NCBI GenBank assembly: GCA_025358455.1
Contig: JANYJP010000108.1
Span: 1 to 64,000, forward strand
Reading direction: 5' to 3'
From: Bacteroidales bacterium
GTDB lineage: Bacteria; Bacteroidota; Bacteroidia; Bacteroidales; VadinHA17
Length of the DNA stretch: 64,000 nt
The position numbers and the translations under genes were made by a program. Below are positions 59,990 through 64,000 of this stretch, in pieces. The stretch's first letter is position 1. Each line of letters opens with the position of its first letter. Below the pieces are notes generated by a model that saw only the letters and a list, made by a program, of their open reading frames with translations, made no database searches and was not told where the DNA came from.

Positions 59990-62413
59990 ATGTATCATGT
60001 TATTGGAACAGGGTTAACTGCAATACTTTTATATTTAATCAGTTACACATTATATCGACTCGATTATTATTCTCTTCAATTTCATAAAAAGTTCTGGAAC
60101 TCGCTACTTGCAATTTCATTTCTGGTCACTGCTCTTGCCGGATTATTTATGGCACTGCAGGTTACCTATAAATGGAACATTCCTTTTGTCAAATCTGTTC
60201 TTAAATGGCATGTGGAATTTGGAATAGGTATGGCTGTAACCGGTATTTTCCATCTCATTTGGCATCTCAGCTATTATGGTAAGATATTAAGTAAGGAAAC
60301 TAAAATAGCTGAACCAGAATCTTTTCAGAAGCTTCCATTCTCCGATATCGGTTATAACCTTTTTATTGTTGGTTTTGTCAGTTCGTCAATCCAGTTTTTG
60401 CTTATAAGGGAAATGATGAATATTGCGGGAGGATATGAGCTGATTACAGGAATATTTCTTGCTTCCTGGCTGATAACATCCGCTATTGGAGCATTACTGG
60501 CAGGGAGATCAATTATTAACGATATCAGAAAGATCAATCTCGTTTTCACTCTCAGTCCTGTCATTTCACTTTTACTGCTCTTTTTATTATCGAGGCTTTT
60601 CCTTAACAACGGTGAAACGCCATCATTCCTGGTAAGCATCATTTACACTTTTCTTGTTCTTATTCCTTTCTGTCTGGTATCAGGTTTTACATTTGTAAGA
60701 CTGATGTCAATTGCCAGGTCAGTCAATAAATTTAATCCGGGAAAATCTTTTTCAATTGAAACTGCAGGGGGTATTGCATCAGGATTAATTATTGCATTTC
60801 TCACCGCCGGAGTCCTCAATAACTACCAGTTGCTGCTGACAATAATTCTACTGGCAAATGTTTATGTATTTCTGACCTTCAGGATAATTGATTTCAAGAT
60901 AAAGATATCAGTCAAAATACTGACTATCATCATTATATCGGCAATAATAACAAAAAATCCGGACACTTTTTTCCGGCATATATTACTTCCGGGTATTACT
61001 ATTACAAGCACAGAAGATACTCCATATGGCAATATAACAAAAGGTACATACCAGGGTGATGAAAGCACCTATTATAATCAGAGACTTCTATCCTATAAAA
61101 ACGATGTGGCTGAAAGAGAAGAGGATATTCATTATGCAATGCTTCAATGTGAATCTCCTGAAAAAGTTGTTTTAATATCAGGATCACTTCAGTCTCATCT
61201 TCCGGAAATATTTAAATATCCGGTTAAAAAGGTTACTTATATTGAACGCGATCCGGCTCTTACCAGATCAGAAAAGCTGGTTCATGATTCCTTACGGGCA
61301 GCACTGGTAATTGAGAATAATGATGCCTTCAGGTATATCAGAAGCCAGACTGAAATGGTTGATGTTGTAATTCTGCTGATTCCACCCCCATCAACTCTCC
61401 TTTTGAACAAGTACTACACAACTGAATTCTTTGCTGCAGTAAAGAATAGGCTAAATCAGGGCGGCGTATTTATGTGCTCGCCCGGTCCTGGTGACAATTA
61501 TCTTAACAAAGAATCTCTAAATCTGTATTCATCAGTCTTTAACAGCCTGGAAAAAGTATTCAAAAATGTGAGACCCATCCTGGGTAATAAGCTATATTTT
61601 GTAGCATCAGATAAAGAACTTTCTGTTTCAGTTTGTCATCTTTCCGATGAAAAAAAAATCAGAAATATTTATGTCAGTTCTGACTTTCTTGATGACGCCC
61701 TGATACTGAATAAATCAAATGAAATAATATCTCTGATGGACAGAGGAGTCAGACAAAACACTTCTGCTTTTCCGGTAGCGTGTTTTCATTTTCAATCGTA
61801 CAATATAAGCAAAAACCTTGGTGAGAAGACCATTGCAATAGCTCTGCTGATCATGCTCTTCGCATTGCCTGTACTGGCAATAAAAAGAAAAAATCTTATC
61901 ATGTATTTTAGTGCTTCAGCATTGGCTGGTTTTGAGATTATAGTTTTATTAACCCTGCAAATAATCATTGGAAACATGTATCAGCTTACAGGGCTGATAA
62001 TAGCCGGACTTATGGCTGGACTTGCATTCGGGGCCGGAATAAATTCAAGTTTCCTTAATACATTATCTCCGCGGATGAAATGCACTATTCTGGTTTGCTT
62101 TTACGTTTGTATAGGTATGACCTTTAATTTTATTCTTGAGGTGCATGGTGGAATTCCTGCAGTAAGTATACTTCTTCTTTTAGTTTTTTTACCGGCACTT
62201 CTAACCGGAAATATCTTTCGTGAACTTACAATTATTGAGTCAGATCATGCTGCTTCGTCAGCGATTTATAGTGCGGATCTGGCCGGGTCAGCCCTTGGAT
62301 TTATATTTGTGTCGGGGTTTGCAGTTCCGTTATTCGGAATCAAGGTCTCAATCTTTTTATTATCAGCACTTATATTTACCGGGATTCTGTTTGGAACAGT
62401 TAGGAACAAATAG
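59990..62413 (+). CDS. Polytopic membrane protein with central spermidine-synthase/methyltransferase-like domain
   Basis: Multiple TM segments at both ends; central VTYIERDPAL...NDAFRYIRSQTEMVDVVILLIPPPSTLLLNKYYTTEFFAAVKNRLNQGGVFM. Confidence 0.75.
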   Translation: MYHVIGTGLTAILLYLISYTLYRLDYYSLQFHKKFWNSLLAISFLVTALAGLFMALQVTYKWNIPFVKSVLKWHVEFGIGMAVTGIFHLIWHLSYYGKILSKETKIAEPESFQKLPFSDIGYNLFIVGFVSSSIQFLLIREMMNIAGGYELITGIFLASWLITSAIGALLAGRSIINDIRKINLVFTLSPVISLLLLFLLSRLFLNNGETPSFLVSIIYTFLVLIPFCLVSGFTFVRLMSIARSVNKFNPGKSFSIETAGGIASGLIIAFLTAGVLNNYQLLLTIILLANVYVFLTFRIIDFKIKISVKILTIIIISAIITKNPDTFFRHILLPGITITSTEDTPYGNITKGTYQGDESTYYNQRLLSYKNDVAEREEDIHYAMLQCESPEKVVLISGSLQSHLPEIFKYPVKKVTYIERDPALTRSEKLVHDSLRAALVIENNDAFRYIRSQTEMVDVVILLIPPPSTLLLNKYYTTEFFAAVKNRLNQGGVFMCSPGPGDNYLNKESLNLYSSVFNSLEKVFKNVRPILGNKLYFVASDKELSVSVCHLSDEKKIRNIYVSSDFLDDALILNKSNEIISLMDRGVRQNTSAFPVACFHFQSYNISKNLGEKTIAIALLIMLFALPVLAIKRKNLIMYFSASALAGFEIIVLLTLQIIIGNMYQLTGLIIAGLMAGLAFGAGINSSFLNTLSPRMKCTILVCFYVCIGMTFNFILEVHGGIPAVSILLLLVFLPALLTGNIFRELTIIESDHAASSAIYSADLAGSALGFIFVSGFAVPLFGIKVSIFLLSALIFTGILFGTVRNK

Positions 62414-62430
62414 TAGTTTTATTAATTATT

Positions 62431-62443
62431 GGAGCGTCGCTCC
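62431..62443. promoter_or_regulatory. Short GC hairpin GGAGC-gtc-GCTCC directly upstream of the radical SAM gene
   Basis: Perfect 5-bp GC-rich stem, 9 bp before the ATG. Confidence 0.4.
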
Positions 62444-62451
62444 TTACTAAG

Positions 62452-63588
62452 ATGCAAAATAAAAAATATGATATAAGCAAGCGTGATTTTCTAAAGAAAT
62501 CACTGGCATTATCAGCAGCTTTTATGTGCTTCCCCTGCCGGGCCGTTTTTGCGGAAACGGACTCTGAAGAGCAGGGAATTTACAAAAGAATTGCAATGTT
62601 CCAGGAGGAAACCGCACGTGGAATAATGTGCAGAATCTGCCCCAACGAGTGTGTCCTGAAAGAGGGCGAATTAAGTAAATGCAATAACAGGAAAGTTCAT
62701 AACTCTAAGTTATATACACTAGCATTTGGAAACCCATGTTCGGTAAATGTTGATCCTGTTGAGAAGAAACCATTATATCATTTTCTGCCAGGATCGAGAG
62801 CGTTCTCTATTGCAACCGCGGGCTGCAACCTGGTTTGTCTGAATTGCCAGAACTGGACTATTTCACAAACCAGTCCGGATAAAACCAGGAATGCCGATCT
62901 TATGCCTGAGAAAGTTGTTGAAGAATGCCTTAAAGCAAATTGTGCTTCAATAGCATACACATATTCAGAACCTGTAACTTTTTATGAATATGTTTTTGAG
63001 ACAGCCACACTTGCCAGAAAGGCCGGCATAAAAAACATAATAAAATCTAATGGTTATATAAATCCGGAACCTCTTAGAAAGCTTTGCAGTGTTGCTGATG
63101 CAGCCAATATTGATCTTAAAGCATTCAGTGAAAGCACTTACCTGAAACTAACCGGAGGAAAGTTACAACCTGTTCTTGATACGCTGAAGATTTATAAAGA
63201 AATGGGAGTCTGGCTTGAGATAACCAATCTGGTAATTCCCACGTGGACCGACAACCTGGATGATATCAGGAAAATGTGCCGGTGGTTAAGTGATAATGGA
63301 TTTCAAAATACTCCTTTACATCTCAGCAGGTTCTATCCTCTTCATAAACTTGAACAATTGCCGCCAACGCCTGTTGAAGTACTCAATAAGGCATACGCCA
63401 TTGCAGCTGAAGAAGGGTTAAAATATGTTTATACAGGCAATGCTCCTGGTAATGAAATGGCTGATACTAAGTGTCCCTCATGCAATTCTACCATTGTGGT
63501 CAGACAAGGATTCAGGATAGCATCAAATAATATTACCGGGGGGAAATGTAATAAATGCGGAAATAAAATTGATGGTGTTTGGAATTAA
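62452..63588 (+). CDS. amrS: AmmeMemoRadiSam system radical SAM enzyme (AmrS-like) with Tat-like leader
   Basis: SKRDFLKKSLALSAAF leader; CRICPNEC; ATAGCNLVCLNCQNWTISQ (CxxxCxxC); YTYSEPVTFYEY; C-terminal zinc-ribbon CPSC...CNKC. Confidence 0.92.
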   Translation: MQNKKYDISKRDFLKKSLALSAAFMCFPCRAVFAETDSEEQGIYKRIAMFQEETARGIMCRICPNECVLKEGELSKCNNRKVHNSKLYTLAFGNPCSVNVDPVEKKPLYHFLPGSRAFSIATAGCNLVCLNCQNWTISQTSPDKTRNADLMPEKVVEECLKANCASIAYTYSEPVTFYEYVFETATLARKAGIKNIIKSNGYINPEPLRKLCSVADAANIDLKAFSESTYLKLTGGKLQPVLDTLKIYKEMGVWLEITNLVIPTWTDNLDDIRKMCRWLSDNGFQNTPLHLSRFYPLHKLEQLPPTPVEVLNKAYAIAAEEGLKYVYTGNAPGNEMADTKCPSCNSTIVVRQGFRIASNNITGGKCNKCGNKIDGVWN

Positions 63589-63634
63589 ATATCAACCGGA
63601 TAAATGCAGATATTATTAACAGGGGTTACAGGAT

Positions 63635-64000
63635 ATGAAACTATCAGAAGCTAAGTCACGAATTGATGAGCTGCGAAAGGAACTCGAAGAACATAATCGC
63701 AAATATTACGTTCTGAATCAGCCTGAAATTACAGATTTTCAATATGATATTCTTTTAAACGAGCTCGATACTCTTGAAAAAAAATTCCCTGAGTTTATTA
63801 TCGAAGACTCTCCTACCATAAGAGTTGGAAGCGATATTACAAGGGAATTCGTGCAATTTGAGCACAAATATCCGATGCTATCACTTGGAAACACTTACAA
63901 CGAAGATGAGCTCAGGGATTTTGATGCCAGGATCAGGAAATCAACAACTGAATTAATTGAATACGTTTGTGAACTGAAGTTTGATGGAGCGTCAATAAGT
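63635..64000 (+). CDS. ligA: NAD-dependent DNA ligase, 5' part (runs off the window)
   Basis: RIDELRKELEEHNRKYYVLNQPEITDFQYD; HKYPMLSLGNTY; CELKFDGASIS adenylation motif. Confidence 0.95.
   Translation, partial: MKLSEAKSRIDELRKELEEHNRKYYVLNQPEITDFQYDILLNELDTLEKKFPEFIIEDSPTIRVGSDITREFVQFEHKYPMLSLGNTYNEDELRDFDARIRKSTTELIEYVCELKFDGASIS

Overview
This 64 kb window looks like a chromosomal stretch of a Bacteroidota (Bacteroidales-like) genome. Support comes from TTTG-N19-TAnnTTTG-type promoters, ExbB/ExbD/ExbD/TonB cluster organisation, an 11-subunit Nuo complex without NuoEFG, and protein similarity recalled from memory. Most of it is ordinary core metabolism: pyrD/pyrK; a buk-ptb-ptb-ackA-hbd-pta acyl-phosphate cluster; a GlcD/GlcF-type fusion; ggt, rarA and kdsA; RNase P RNA; queA; a PstS-like/TPR/ExbB/ExbD/ExbD/TonB cluster; truA; nuoABCDHIJKLMN; aroE; a ComA-like protein; folD, ffh and argS; a SiaC-like protein; an AmmeMemoRadiSam locus; and the start of ligA. 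I see no CRISPR array, no intact transposase, no rRNA and no intact tRNA. The best candidate for a poorly described system is the 58.5-63.6 kb locus. It has an apparently exported Memo-AMMECR1 fusion, a polytopic membrane spermidine-synthase-like protein whose nucleotide-binding motif looks degenerate, and a Tat-like-leader radical SAM enzyme, all tightly packed. Second is a cluster of six 12-bp TTACAnnYGTAA quasi-palindromes around an unlisted 54-codon ORF, divergent from an XRE-type regulator (4.9-5.3 kb). Third is a GIY-YIG 3' fragment overlapping a truncated tRNA-like sequence, with a 46-bp direct repeat, at the left edge. All family calls come from reading the translations; no database searches were run.
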